Below are positions 18,246 to 26,423 of a stretch of 64,000 nt of DNA, piece after piece. The notes beneath the pieces were generated by a model. It made no database searches. It was not told where the DNA came from and saw only the letters and a list, made by a program, of their open reading frames with translations. This DNA is from Marinimicrobium agarilyticum DSM 16975. Lineage in GTDB: Bacteria > Pseudomonadota > Gammaproteobacteria > Pseudomonadales > Cellvibrionaceae. The stretch is from NCBI RefSeq assembly GCF_000423345.1, contig NZ_AUHU01000010.1, positions 62,001 to 126,000 of the forward strand. Reading direction: 5' to 3'. Each line of letters opens with the position of its first letter. Positions within the stretch are counted from its first letter, which is position 1. The position numbers and the translations under genes were made by a program.

Positions 18246-18266
18246 ATCGTTACCGACATTTATTGT

Positions 18267-18297
18267 ATTATAATATGCGAAAGTGGCGAATTGTCAA
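18267..18297 (-). promoter_or_regulatory. Sigma70-type promoter of araBDA
   Basis: On the minus strand a perfect TTGACA (18292-18297) is followed 16 bases later by TATTAT, overlapped by TATAAT at 19 bases. The -10 lies in the 12-mer GTATTATAATAT (plus-strand reading), which recurs upstream of the dehydratase gene at 20133-20144. The shared 12-mer may be an operator covering the -10. Confidence 0.65.
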
Positions 18298-18358
18298 CGA
18301 GTTTCGCGGCCTGGAGTGCCAAAAACCCAGGCCCACTCAAGGGCCGATCAATGCCCCC

Positions 18359-20101
18359 TCAATGCGAATGAGCGGGAACATCAGCACCACGACAACCCAC
18401 CAGAAAATCAAAATCACACCCCTCATCGGCCTGTAGCACATGCTCAAGGTACAGCTGCATGTAGCCGCCCACTCGGGCGATCGGCTGCTTCTGACGTATA
18501 CACTCAAGGCGCTGGGCAATTTCCTCGTCAGACAATTCTACCCGCATCTCACCGGCACCGGCATCGAGTACAATCCAGTCGCCATCCTCGACCGCCGCCA
18601 ACGGGCCCAGTTCCCGTGCCTCAGGGGTGACGTGCAGCACCACGGTACCAAAGGCGGTGCCGCTCATGCGGGCATCGGAAATACGGACCATATCAGTGAC
18701 CCCCTGCTTCAGCAGTTTGGGCGGCAAGCCCATATTGCCGACTTCCGCCATGCCCGGATAACCCTTTGGACCACAGTTTTTCAAGACCATGACCGAGTTG
18801 CGGTCCACATCAAGCTCCGGATCCATGATACGCGCCTTATAATGCTCGAAATCATCGAACACTACAGCCCGCCCCCGGTGCTTCATCAACCCCGGAGAGG
18901 CCGACGAAGGCTTGAGCACCGCCCCTCGGGGGGCCAGATTACCGCGCACAATGCAGATGCCACCGCTGACGCAGAGCGGGTTGTCCAGCGGACGGATCAC
19001 TTCATCATCGAAGCATTCGGCGCTGCGGCTGTTTTCCCAGATTGTCTTGCCCGTGACCGTCATGGCGCCCTTTTCCAGCAGCTCCGCCTCTCCGAGTCGG
19101 CGCAACACCGGCGGCAGGCCGCCCGCGTAGTAAAACTCTTCCATCAGAAACCGCCCTGAGGGCAACAAATCGACGATGGTCGGCACCGGTTGACCGTAGG
19201 TCTGCCAGTCATCCAGCGATAGCGGCACCCCCACCCGTTGGGCAAGCGCCTTAAGGTGAATGGTGGCATTGGTGGAGCCGCCCACGGCGGCAATGGTGCG
19301 AATGGCGTTAATAAAGGAGGCGCGAGTCATGATATCGGACGGCTTGAGGCCCTCCTTCACCATCTCCACGATGCGCATGCCGCTAACATACGCGTTGGCA
19401 TAACGGCGCGAATCCACCGCCGGAATGGCCGCACTACCGGGCAACGACATGCCCATGGCTTCGGCCACGCAGGCCATGGTGGAAGCCGTACCCATAGTGT
19501 TGCAGGTGCCGGTGGAGCGAGACATGCCGGCCTCGGCGTCCATGAACTCATCCAGGGTAATTCGGCCGGCTTTGTAGTCTTCATGCAGATTCCAGACCAG
19601 AGTACCCGAGCCAACATCCCGCCCCCGGTGCTTGCCGTTAAGCATGGGGCCTCCGGTTACCACAATGGCCGGCAGATCACAGCTGGCGGCGCCCATCATC
19701 AGGGCCGGAGTGGTTTTGTCACAGCCGGTCATCAGCACGACGCCGTCAATGGGGTTACCGCGAATGGATTCCTCGACGTCCATGGCTGCCAGATTGCGGG
19801 TCAGCATGGCCGTCGGGCGCAGATTGGACTCGCCATTGGAGAACACCGGAAACTCAACCGGCACGCCTCCGGCTTCGAGGATGCCCCGGCGGACGCGATC
19901 CGCAAGGTCGCGAAAGTGAGAGTTACAGGGGGTCAGCTCGGACCAGGTATTGCAGATACCAATAACGGGCTTGCCCTGAAAATGGTGCTCCGGGATGCCC
20001 TGGTTCTTCATCCAACTACGGTACATGAAACCGTTTTTGTCGCGCTCGCCAAACCACTGGGCGGAACGCAGAGGTCGCTTGCCTTGTTTATTATCGCTCA
20101 T
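18359..20101 (-). CDS. IlvD/Edd-family sugar-acid dehydratase, probable L-arabinonate dehydratase
   Basis: A 580-residue [2Fe-2S]-dependent dehydratase. Cluster ligands Cys59 (TPCN), Cys127 (TGCDKTTP) and Cys200 (TGTCNTMGTAS) fall at the numbers known for Rhizobium leguminosarum L-arabinonate dehydratase. The nucleophile-loop RMSGTAFGTVVLH and the C-terminus DFLVGCRG also match that subgroup rather than IlvD of branched-chain amino acid synthesis. It would convert L-arabinonate (or a similar aldonate such as D-fuconate or D-xylonate) to a 2-keto-3-deoxy acid. It sits first in the arabinose region, 149 bases before araB, with its own promoter-like sequence. No arabinose dehydrogenase, lactonase or keto-acid aldolase is in the window, so its partners must be elsewhere. 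Confidence 0.85.
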   Translation of the reverse strand: MSDNKQGKRPLRSAQWFGERDKNGFMYRSWMKNQGIPEHHFQGKPVIGICNTWSELTPCNSHFRDLADRVRRGILEAGGVPVEFPVFSNGESNLRPTAMLTRNLAAMDVEESIRGNPIDGVVLMTGCDKTTPALMMGAASCDLPAIVVTGGPMLNGKHRGRDVGSGTLVWNLHEDYKAGRITLDEFMDAEAGMSRSTGTCNTMGTASTMACVAEAMGMSLPGSAAIPAVDSRRYANAYVSGMRIVEMVKEGLKPSDIMTRASFINAIRTIAAVGGSTNATIHLKALAQRVGVPLSLDDWQTYGQPVPTIVDLLPSGRFLMEEFYYAGGLPPVLRRLGEAELLEKGAMTVTGKTIWENSRSAECFDDEVIRPLDNPLCVSGGICIVRGNLAPRGAVLKPSSASPGLMKHRGRAVVFDDFEHYKARIMDPELDVDRNSVMVLKNCGPKGYPGMAEVGNMGLPPKLLKQGVTDMVRISDARMSGTAFGTVVLHVTPEARELGPLAAVEDGDWIVLDAGAGEMRVELSDEEIAQRLECIRQKQPIARVGGYMQLYLEHVLQADEGCDFDFLVGCRGADVPAHSH

Positions 20102-20132
20102 GGCAGACAGCTCGAGTTCGATGCTCTGATTA

Positions 20133-20144
20133 GTATTATAATAT
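20133..20144. promoter_or_regulatory. Shared 12-mer in the dehydratase promoter
   Basis: GTATTATAATAT occurs here, 32 bases upstream of the dehydratase ATG, and identically at 18265-18276 upstream of araB. On the minus strand it supplies TATAAT/TATTAT -10 elements; a TTGCAG lies further upstream but at a long spacing. It is a candidate common operator for the arabinose genes. Confidence 0.45.
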
Positions 20145-20363
20145 AATCGGCACCACCCGGAACTGCAAGTAAATCAGCGCGTTGCGGGCCGGAAAAGGCG
20201 TATAAAAGTCGTTTCCATCCACAAAAATACCCGTTCAGGCCGCGAAAAAGCACAAACTGGCTGCCAAAAATCACCTTATAGTCATTAAAATCATAAGACG
20301 ATTAAAGCCACTTTTTTAAAAGAAAATTCTTCTCTGCAAAGGGAAAAACCCTCTTCGCGTCGC

Positions 20364-21104
20364 TCAACCTCTTTGCCGAACCGCCTCAAACAAACAGACG
20401 CCGGTCGCCACCGACACATTCAGGCTGCTCACCGTTCCCGCCATCGGGATTTTGATCAGGTAGTCACAGGTTTCCCGCGTGAGCCGGCGGAGCCCTTCGC
20501 CTTCGGCCCCCATCACCAGAGCCAGCGGCCCCTTCAGGTCACTTTGGTAGAGGGAGGCCTCGGCCTCACCCGCAGCGCCCACCAGCCAAACCCCCTGCTC
20601 CTGGAGCTTTTTCAGGGTTCGGGCGAGGTTGGTCACGGTGACGAAGGGCAGCACCTCGGCCGCGCCGCAGGCCACCTTGCGGGCCACAGGGCTGAGGCCA
20701 GCGGACTTGTCCTTGGGGGCAATGACCGCATCAACCCCGGCAGCCTCGGCACTGCGCAGGCAAGCCCCCAAGTTGTGGGGATCAGTAATGCCATCCAGTA
20801 CCAACAGTAATGGCGGGTGGTCCAGAGCTTCGATATGACGAAGCAAAAACGCTTCATCCTGCACCGGACCCGGGCGACAAACCGCTACAATTCCCTGATG
20901 ATTTTCTCCCTCAACCATAGCGTCAAGCTTTGCGCGCCCCATGGTCTGAACGGAAATCCCCTGCCCTTCGGCGAGTTTCAGCACCTTACTCAGACGCTGA
21001 TCGTCGCGACCCTGCAAACAGTACAATTCAAGCACTCGCTGTGGCGAGCTTTTCAACAAGGCCTGCACCGAGTGCAGGCCAAATAGCCACTCTTTTTTAC
21101 TCAC
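20364..21104 (-). CDS. rlmB: 23S rRNA (guanosine-2'-O-)-methyltransferase RlmB
   Basis: A 246-residue SpoU-family methyltransferase modifying G2251 of 23S rRNA with S-adenosylmethionine. The small N-terminal substrate-binding domain ([10 protein letters not shown]) is followed by the trefoil-knot catalytic domain with its three SpoU motifs: [25 protein letters not shown] and [17 protein letters not shown]. Length matches E. coli RlmB. It follows rnr on the same strand after about 60 bases, the same order as in enterobacteria, so the two are probably co-transcribed. Confidence 0.96.
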   Translation of the reverse strand: MSKKEWLFGLHSVQALLKSSPQRVLELYCLQGRDDQRLSKVLKLAEGQGISVQTMGRAKLDAMVEGENHQGIVAVCRPGPVQDEAFLLRHIEALDHPPLLLVLDGITDPHNLGACLRSAEAAGVDAVIAPKDKSAGLSPVARKVACGAAEVLPFVTVTNLARTLKKLQEQGVWLVGAAGEAEASLYQSDLKGPLALVMGAEGEGLRRLTRETCDYLIKIPMAGTVSSLNVSVATGVCLFEAVRQRG

Positions 21105-21165
21105 CCATCAATCCTGTTCCTGTTGGCGAGCGGCACAGACCGCTCCCGGGGTTTCAAACCAACCT

Positions 21166-23757
21166 TTATCTCTTCTTTTTAAATTTAGCCAGCGCTTTTT
21201 TGACACCAGCTGCCGCCGTCGCAAATAGAGAGCGGCCCGCAGGCGCCACATCCTTTTTCTCCGATCGAACTGCTCCAGCTTTCGTCGACTCCGAAGTGTT
21301 CGAGCCTTGTGTTTGATCATAACGTTTCGACGGTGCCTCCTGTTGGTCCCGACGGCCTCGACCTCTGCCTCGGCCTTTACGGCCCTGACCGGGTTTGCCG
21401 GATCCTTTTGTACCCTGGGCATTCTCCTGGTTTTTGCCTTGGGTTTTGGCTTTGCCTTTGCCTTGAGCTTTAGTCTCAGCCGGTGGCTTGGCGTTTGCCT
21501 TCCCCTTTCCGCGACGGGTGGCCGTGACGGACTCCAGCTCAAAGTCGATTTTTCGGCTGTCCAGGTCGACCTGAACAACCCGAACGCGCAACTCATCCCC
21601 CAAACCGAACACCTTGCGGGTGCGATCACCCACCAGGCGGTGCTGCGCGGGGTCAAAGCGGTAGTAGTCGTGTGGCAACGCGGTAATGTGTACCAGGCCC
21701 TCGACGTACAGATCCTTCAGCTCCACAAACAGACCGAAGCCCACGGCAGAGGCCACCACGCCATCGAACACTTCCCCGACATGATCCTGCAAGTACTCGC
21801 ATTTGAGCCAGCTGACCACATCCCGGGTGGCGTCGTCGGCGCGCCGCTCGGTCATGGAGCAGTGCTCGCCCAGGGCGACCACATCGCCGGTTTCGTAGGG
21901 GTAGATGTCTTTCACCGCCAGCGGCTTGGCGCCTTCCACACGGGCCACGTGGCTCGAGGGCCGTTCGCTGCGAATGACCGAGCGGATAGCCCGGTGAACC
22001 AGCAGGTCCGGGTAACGGCGAATGGGGGAGGTAAAATGGGTGTAGGCGTCAAAGCCAAGGCCGAAGTGACCCTGGTTCTCCACCTGATAAACCGCCTGCT
22101 TCAGGGTACGCAACATGACCATCTGGATCAGATGGCTGTCCGAGCGGTCCTGAATCTGTTGCATCAGGGCCTGGAAATCCGCCGAGGTCGGCTCCGAGCC
22201 ACCCCCCAATCCCAGTCCGAGCTCGCCCAGGAACTCGCGCAGGTTGGCCAGCTTTTCTTCAGTCGGCCCCTGGTGCACACGGTACAGACAGGTGAGGTTG
22301 TGCTTTTCCAGAAAGCGCGCGGTACACACGTTGGCGCACAGCATGCACTCTTCAATCAGTTTGTGGGCATCGTTGCGCTTGACCGGCACGATTCGGTCGA
22401 TTTTCCGGTCTTCATTGAAGACAATCTGGGTTTCGGTGGTTTCAAAATCGATCGCGCCGCGCTCATCCCGAGCCTGACGCAGCACCTTGTACAGCTTGTG
22501 CAGGTTGTGTAGCTGCGGCAGAACCTCGGAAAACTCCTTGCGCAAGGGGTGTTGATCATCCCCCTCGGCTTCGAGAATCTCCCAGACCTGGTTATAGGTC
22601 AGACGCGCGTGGGAGTGCATGACCCCTTCAAAGAACTTGTAACCGGTGATGGTGCCATCCGCGCTCAGGGTCATTTCGCACACCATGCACAGCCGGTCGA
22701 CGCTCGGGTTCAGCGAGCAGAGACCGTTGGACAGGGCCTCAGGCAGCATGGGAACCACATAATCGGGAAAGTACACCGAATTGCCACGCTTGCGCGCCTC
22801 GGTATCCAGCGCGCTGTTGCAGGGCACGTAGTGGGACACGTCGGCAATAGCGACAAACAGGCGCCAACCGCCGCCACGACGTTTTTCACACAGCACCGCA
22901 TCATCGAAATCCCGGGCGTCGGCACCATCAATGGTGACAAACGGCCGATCGCGCAAGTCGATGCGATTGAGCTTGTCTTCCTCCCGAACGCTGTCCGACA
23001 GGGTTTTGGCTTCCTCCGTGACGGATTCCGGCCAAATATTGGGGATGCCGTGGGACTGGATCGCCAGCTCAATCTCCATGCCCGGCGCCATATGGTCGCC
23101 CAGCACCTGAATGACACGACCGGTGGGCGGCCGCTTCTTCTCCGGCTGCTGGGTAATTTCCACCACCACGATCTGCCCGGGTTCCGCCTTGCCCTCGGCG
23201 CCGGGAGGAATCATCACATCCTGGGTAATGCGGGCATTCTCGGGGGAGACGAACTGAACGCCGTCTTCCCGGAAAAAACGACCCGCGATTTGCTGGGTGT
23301 TGCGGGCCAGGATCTCAACGATCGCCGCCTCGTCCTTACCGCGGTAGGAGCCCGTCACCCGGACCAGCACCTCATCGCCATCGAAAACCCGGCGCATCTG
23401 CCGGTTGTGCAGATAGAGGTCATTGCCGCCCTTGGCGGGAATGACGAAGCCGTAACCGTCCCGGTGCCCCTGTACGCGCCCGCGGATGACGTCGATTTTG
23501 TCCAGGCGGGCGAAGGCGCCGCGCCGGTTGCTGACCAGTTGGCCATCGCGCGCCATGGCGATCAGTCGCCGGCGCACGGCCTCTACCTGGTCTTCATCCT
23601 GAATGTTCAGCATGTCGCAGACTTCGGGATGGGTGACAGGGCCCTGGGCGCTATCGAGCAGTTCAAGAATGAACTCTCGGCTCGGAACCGGATTGTCGTA
23701 TTTTTGCGCCTCGCGCTCGGCGTGGGGGTCCTGCTTGGGATGTTTCTCTTTACTCAA
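21166..23757 (-). CDS. rnr: Ribonuclease R
   Basis: An 863-residue processive 3'-5' exoribonuclease that degrades structured RNA. In order: winged-helix region (about residues 25-85), two cold-shock-type OB domains, the RNB catalytic domain with DGADARDFDDAV supplying the Mg2+ aspartates and YTHFTSPIRRYPDL, an S1 domain (GEVFDGVVASAVGFGLFVEL), and a long tail rich in Lys, Arg, Gly and Gln from about residue 745. The best start is a TTG at 23757 (MSKEKHPKQ), with AGGACAG about 8 bases upstream. The basic tail is typical of RNase R and separates it from RNase II. It is followed by rlmB. Confidence 0.96.
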   Translation of the reverse strand: MSKEKHPKQDPHAEREAQKYDNPVPSREFILELLDSAQGPVTHPEVCDMLNIQDEDQVEAVRRRLIAMARDGQLVSNRRGAFARLDKIDVIRGRVQGHRDGYGFVIPAKGGNDLYLHNRQMRRVFDGDEVLVRVTGSYRGKDEAAIVEILARNTQQIAGRFFREDGVQFVSPENARITQDVMIPPGAEGKAEPGQIVVVEITQQPEKKRPPTGRVIQVLGDHMAPGMEIELAIQSHGIPNIWPESVTEEAKTLSDSVREEDKLNRIDLRDRPFVTIDGADARDFDDAVLCEKRRGGGWRLFVAIADVSHYVPCNSALDTEARKRGNSVYFPDYVVPMLPEALSNGLCSLNPSVDRLCMVCEMTLSADGTITGYKFFEGVMHSHARLTYNQVWEILEAEGDDQHPLRKEFSEVLPQLHNLHKLYKVLRQARDERGAIDFETTETQIVFNEDRKIDRIVPVKRNDAHKLIEECMLCANVCTARFLEKHNLTCLYRVHQGPTEEKLANLREFLGELGLGLGGGSEPTSADFQALMQQIQDRSDSHLIQMVMLRTLKQAVYQVENQGHFGLGFDAYTHFTSPIRRYPDLLVHRAIRSVIRSERPSSHVARVEGAKPLAVKDIYPYETGDVVALGEHCSMTERRADDATRDVVSWLKCEYLQDHVGEVFDGVVASAVGFGLFVELKDLYVEGLVHITALPHDYYRFDPAQHRLVGDRTRKVFGLGDELRVRVVQVDLDSRKIDFELESVTATRRGKGKANAKPPAETKAQGKGKAKTQGKNQENAQGTKGSGKPGQGRKGRGRGRGRRDQQEAPSKRYDQTQGSNTSESTKAGAVRSEKKDVAPAGRSLFATAAAGVKKALAKFKKKR

Positions 23758-24074
23758 AACGTATCTGTCCTGTAACGGAAAATGTGAGCCCCTTTTGAGG
23801 GCTTCGTGTTCGCCTACCGCGAAGTTTGAAGGACATCTGAATAAGAAAGGTAGGCGTTGGAAGGGCCCTTTTTGGGACCGTTAGTTGATCTTTCGCGGAC
23901 ATTATAGGCCAGTTAAACCAATAAACCCATGGATGGCCCGGAATTCCCTCAAAATATTCTGAAAATCCGACAACCGAACCGTTGACAAGGTTCCAATCTG
24001 ACATTATAGTGCGCGGCCTCAGCTCACGACAGCCGAGAAAAGCACAGCTCAGCTAAAGACGCTGACCGCTATAT
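23758..24074. promoter_or_regulatory. Divergent leader between rnr and tRNA-Leu
   Basis: A 317-base gap with no convincing gene. It carries the tRNA promoter (23982-24010) on the plus strand and must hold the rnr promoter on the minus strand, for which I see no clear consensus. Confidence 0.5.
23982..24010 (+). promoter_or_regulatory. Promoter of tRNA-Leu
   Basis: TTGACA and TATAGT are separated by exactly 17 bases, followed by the GC-rich discriminator GCGCGGCC typical of stringently controlled stable-RNA promoters. The tRNA begins about 65 bases downstream. Confidence 0.85.
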
Positions 24075-24161
24075 GCCCAGGTGGTGAAATTGGTAGACAC
24101 GCTAGCTTCAGGTGCTAGTGGCCGCAAGGCCGTGGAGGTTCAAGTCCTCTCCTGGGCACCA
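24075..24161 (+). tRNA. tRNA-Leu (anticodon CAG)
   Basis: An 87-base class II tRNA. The acceptor GCCCAGG pairs with CCTGGGC, the D-arm is TGGTGAAATTGGTAGACA, the anticodon stem CTAGC/GCTAG encloses TTCAGGT with anticodon CAG, a long variable arm (TGGCCGCAAGGCCGT) follows, and the T-arm contains GTTCAAGTC. CCA is encoded. It has its own promoter and terminator. Confidence 0.97.
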
Positions 24162-24172
24162 TCTTTAAAAAA

Positions 24173-24197
24173 GCCGAGCATTCGCTCGGCTTTTTTT
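24173..24197 (+). terminator. Intrinsic terminator of tRNA-Leu
   Basis: GCCGAGC pairs with GCTCGGC around ATTC, followed by seven T; the stem begins 11 bases after the tRNA CCA. On the opposite strand the A-run before the stem gives a weaker T-run, so it could also stop transcription from 24239. Confidence 0.93.
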
Positions 24198-24238
24198 ATG
24201 TCGGATCTACTCAGTACCGAAGAGCGCACCGGCCGACC

Positions 24239-25906
24239 TTAATCCGGTTCGTGATAAAGTCTATGGCAGCCCTTGCCCGCGGCCTTGGCATCGTACATGG
24301 CTTCATCGGCCTTCTTGAGAAGTCCCTCAGGCGTGGTGTCATGGTGAGGGTAAAGCGCGCTGCCGATACTGAGATTGATGCTATGGTCCACTCCATCAAT
24401 CGTCACGGACTCGGCCCCATCATCAATCAACGACTGCGCGACACCGCCAACCGCATGGGCGCTATCGGAATCTCGCAGTAGTACGACGAACTCGTCGCCG
24501 CCATAACGAGCAACCGTATCACTGTCACGGCACCGGTATCTCAATCTCTTTGCCACCTCCTGCAGCAGCAGGTCGCCAACCCGATGACCATAGTTGTCAT
24601 TAATAGGTTTGAATCCATCCAGATCCAGAAACAGGATCGCAAACCCCTTTTTGTCCCGTTTGGCTACCTCAATGGCATGACCGATCCGGTCAAACAGGAG
24701 GCTGCGGTTGGGCAATCCCGTCAGGGCGTCATGGTACGCTTCGTAGCGGGCCCCTTCCTCGCGCTCGATCTGCTCTGTGACGTCGGTATACACCGCCACG
24801 AAATGCTCTACTTGGCCCATGTCATCGGTGATTGCCGACAGGGAGACCTGCTGAGCCGATAGCGCATCATTCTTCTGGCGATTCCAGATGATTCCGCGCC
24901 AACGACCCTCTTTTCGCAATGTCGACGCGAGCTCTTCGAAAAACGCGTTGTTATGACGGTCCGAGGCGAGCTGCGCCGGTGTCTTGCCGTACAGTTCATC
25001 CATCGAGTACCCGAGCAACGCTTCAAACGCCGGGTTGCAACGCTGGATTCCAATCTGCGGGTCCATGATCAGCATTGGCTCGGCCGATGTCTGAAACACA
25101 GCGGCAGCCACACGCTGCTCCTCTTCTCCGGCCTTTCTTGCACTAATATCGGTATACGTGCTGACCACACCACCGTTGGGCATCGGCCCGGAGCGAACTT
25201 CCAGAGCCCTGCCGTCGGCCAGGACGTATTCGCCACTCTGCTCCTTGCCGTCGCGAGCCAGCAGGATATTTTCAGCCACGCCGGGCCCATCTCTTCGGCT
25301 CATAGATCGGGCGTTCAGTAAAGGGAATGACGACAAAGGCGTGCCCACCACGGCAAGATCCTCTGGGCACCCCAGCAGGTCCACCAAAACCTGGTTCCAG
25401 GCCTTTAGCCGAAGATCCCGGTCAAATACACTTAACCCTTCCGCAATACTGGCGAGAGTAAGGGAGAGGAGTTCAGTTTTCTCCTGCAACTCTTGCTGTG
25501 CGGTTGCCGCCGCTTCCCGCAGCCGCTGCTTTTCAAGCACTTTCTCAATCGTGCGGGGCAACAACTCAAGGTAGCTGCCATCCACTGTCTTCACGACATA
25601 ATCGGCGGCTCCGGCTTTCATGGCCTTGATGGCCGTATCCATATCTCCAGCGCCAGATATCATGATGGCAGGGGGCGTATCCCCGGTGGCCTGTATTTTT
25701 TCCAGTACCGCAAGACCGTTCATTACCGGCATTTCGTAGTCAATGGCGACCACATCGAACGCATCCCGCTGCAAGCGCTCCAGCCCGGCTCCACCATCCG
25801 TGGCCCATTCCATTTCGTAGCCACTGCGGTGCAAGCGCTTCTTCATCAGTTGCGCAAGCCCAGCATCATCCTCCATGCAGAGTATGCGGATTTTACGATC
25901 ACTCAT
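24239..25906 (-). CDS. Response regulator with PAS domains and GGDEF diguanylate cyclase
   Basis: A 555-residue cytoplasmic output protein. Residues 1-120 form a receiver domain with acidic pocket EDD, phospho-acceptor Asp in VVAIDYEMPVMNG and Lys in VVKTVDG. A coiled-coil linker and two PAS domains follow (about 145-255 and 265-385). The C-terminal third is a GGDEF domain with an intact GGDEF at about 468-472 and the product-inhibition motif RDSD five residues before it, so c-di-GMP synthesis with feedback control is expected. It is the last gene of the binding-protein/kinase/regulator operon, 72 bases after the single-domain regulator, and is the probable output of that kinase. Confidence 0.92.
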   Translation of the reverse strand: MSDRKIRILCMEDDAGLAQLMKKRLHRSGYEMEWATDGGAGLERLQRDAFDVVAIDYEMPVMNGLAVLEKIQATGDTPPAIMISGAGDMDTAIKAMKAGAADYVVKTVDGSYLELLPRTIEKVLEKQRLREAAATAQQELQEKTELLSLTLASIAEGLSVFDRDLRLKAWNQVLVDLLGCPEDLAVVGTPLSSFPLLNARSMSRRDGPGVAENILLARDGKEQSGEYVLADGRALEVRSGPMPNGGVVSTYTDISARKAGEEEQRVAAAVFQTSAEPMLIMDPQIGIQRCNPAFEALLGYSMDELYGKTPAQLASDRHNNAFFEELASTLRKEGRWRGIIWNRQKNDALSAQQVSLSAITDDMGQVEHFVAVYTDVTEQIEREEGARYEAYHDALTGLPNRSLLFDRIGHAIEVAKRDKKGFAILFLDLDGFKPINDNYGHRVGDLLLQEVAKRLRYRCRDSDTVARYGGDEFVVLLRDSDSAHAVGGVAQSLIDDGAESVTIDGVDHSINLSIGSALYPHHDTTPEGLLKKADEAMYDAKAAGKGCHRLYHEPD

Positions 25907-25978
25907 CTCGGAAATGACTCCAATGATGCATTTACTGGCCTCTGGCCAAACTCTTCTGGCGAGAGATCATAGTCATAC

Positions 25979-26389
25979 TCAGGGCACCGCCATGACATTC
26001 AGTAGCAACCCCAGCTCACGGATCGCGGCCGAAAACTTCTCGTATTCCACCGGCTTGGTAATGTAAACGTTGCAGCCGGCATCGTAACAACGCTCGATTT
26101 CCCGGGGATCGTCGGTGGTAGTCAGAACCACCACCGGGATGCGTTTGAAACGTTCGTCCGCCTTCATCCGGTTAAGAACCTCATAGCCATCCAGTACCGG
26201 CATATTCAGGTCCAGCAGAACCAGATGATGCCGCGCCTTGGCTTGCTCGGTTTTCAGGTAGTCCAGAAAGAGCTGGCCATTAGAAAACCGCTCCACCGTA
26301 TTGTTGATATTTCCCCGGCGGAGGTTTTTCTTGATGAGATGAGCATGCCCATCATCGTCCTCGACAATGGCAATCGTTACATCGTGCAT
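25979..26389 (-). CDS. Single-domain response regulator
   Basis: A 136-residue stand-alone receiver domain of the Rcp1 type. The acidic residues EDDD near the N-terminus, phospho-acceptor Asp in LLDLNMPVLDG, Thr in VLTTTD and Lys in YITKPVEYEKF are all in place. There is no output domain, so it acts through protein contacts or as a phosphorelay intermediate. AGGAG lies 7 bases before the ATG. It lies 34 bases after the sensor kinase gene and before the REC-PAS-GGDEF gene, so it probably receives phosphate from that kinase. Confidence 0.92.
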   Translation of the reverse strand: MHDVTIAIVEDDDGHAHLIKKNLRRGNINNTVERFSNGQLFLDYLKTEQAKARHHLVLLDLNMPVLDGYEVLNRMKADERFKRIPVVVLTTTDDPREIERCYDAGCNVYITKPVEYEKFSAAIRELGLLLNVMAVP

Positions 26390-26423
26390 AGAGCTTCTCC
26401 TGTGTTTTGGTCACTCGTAGCCA

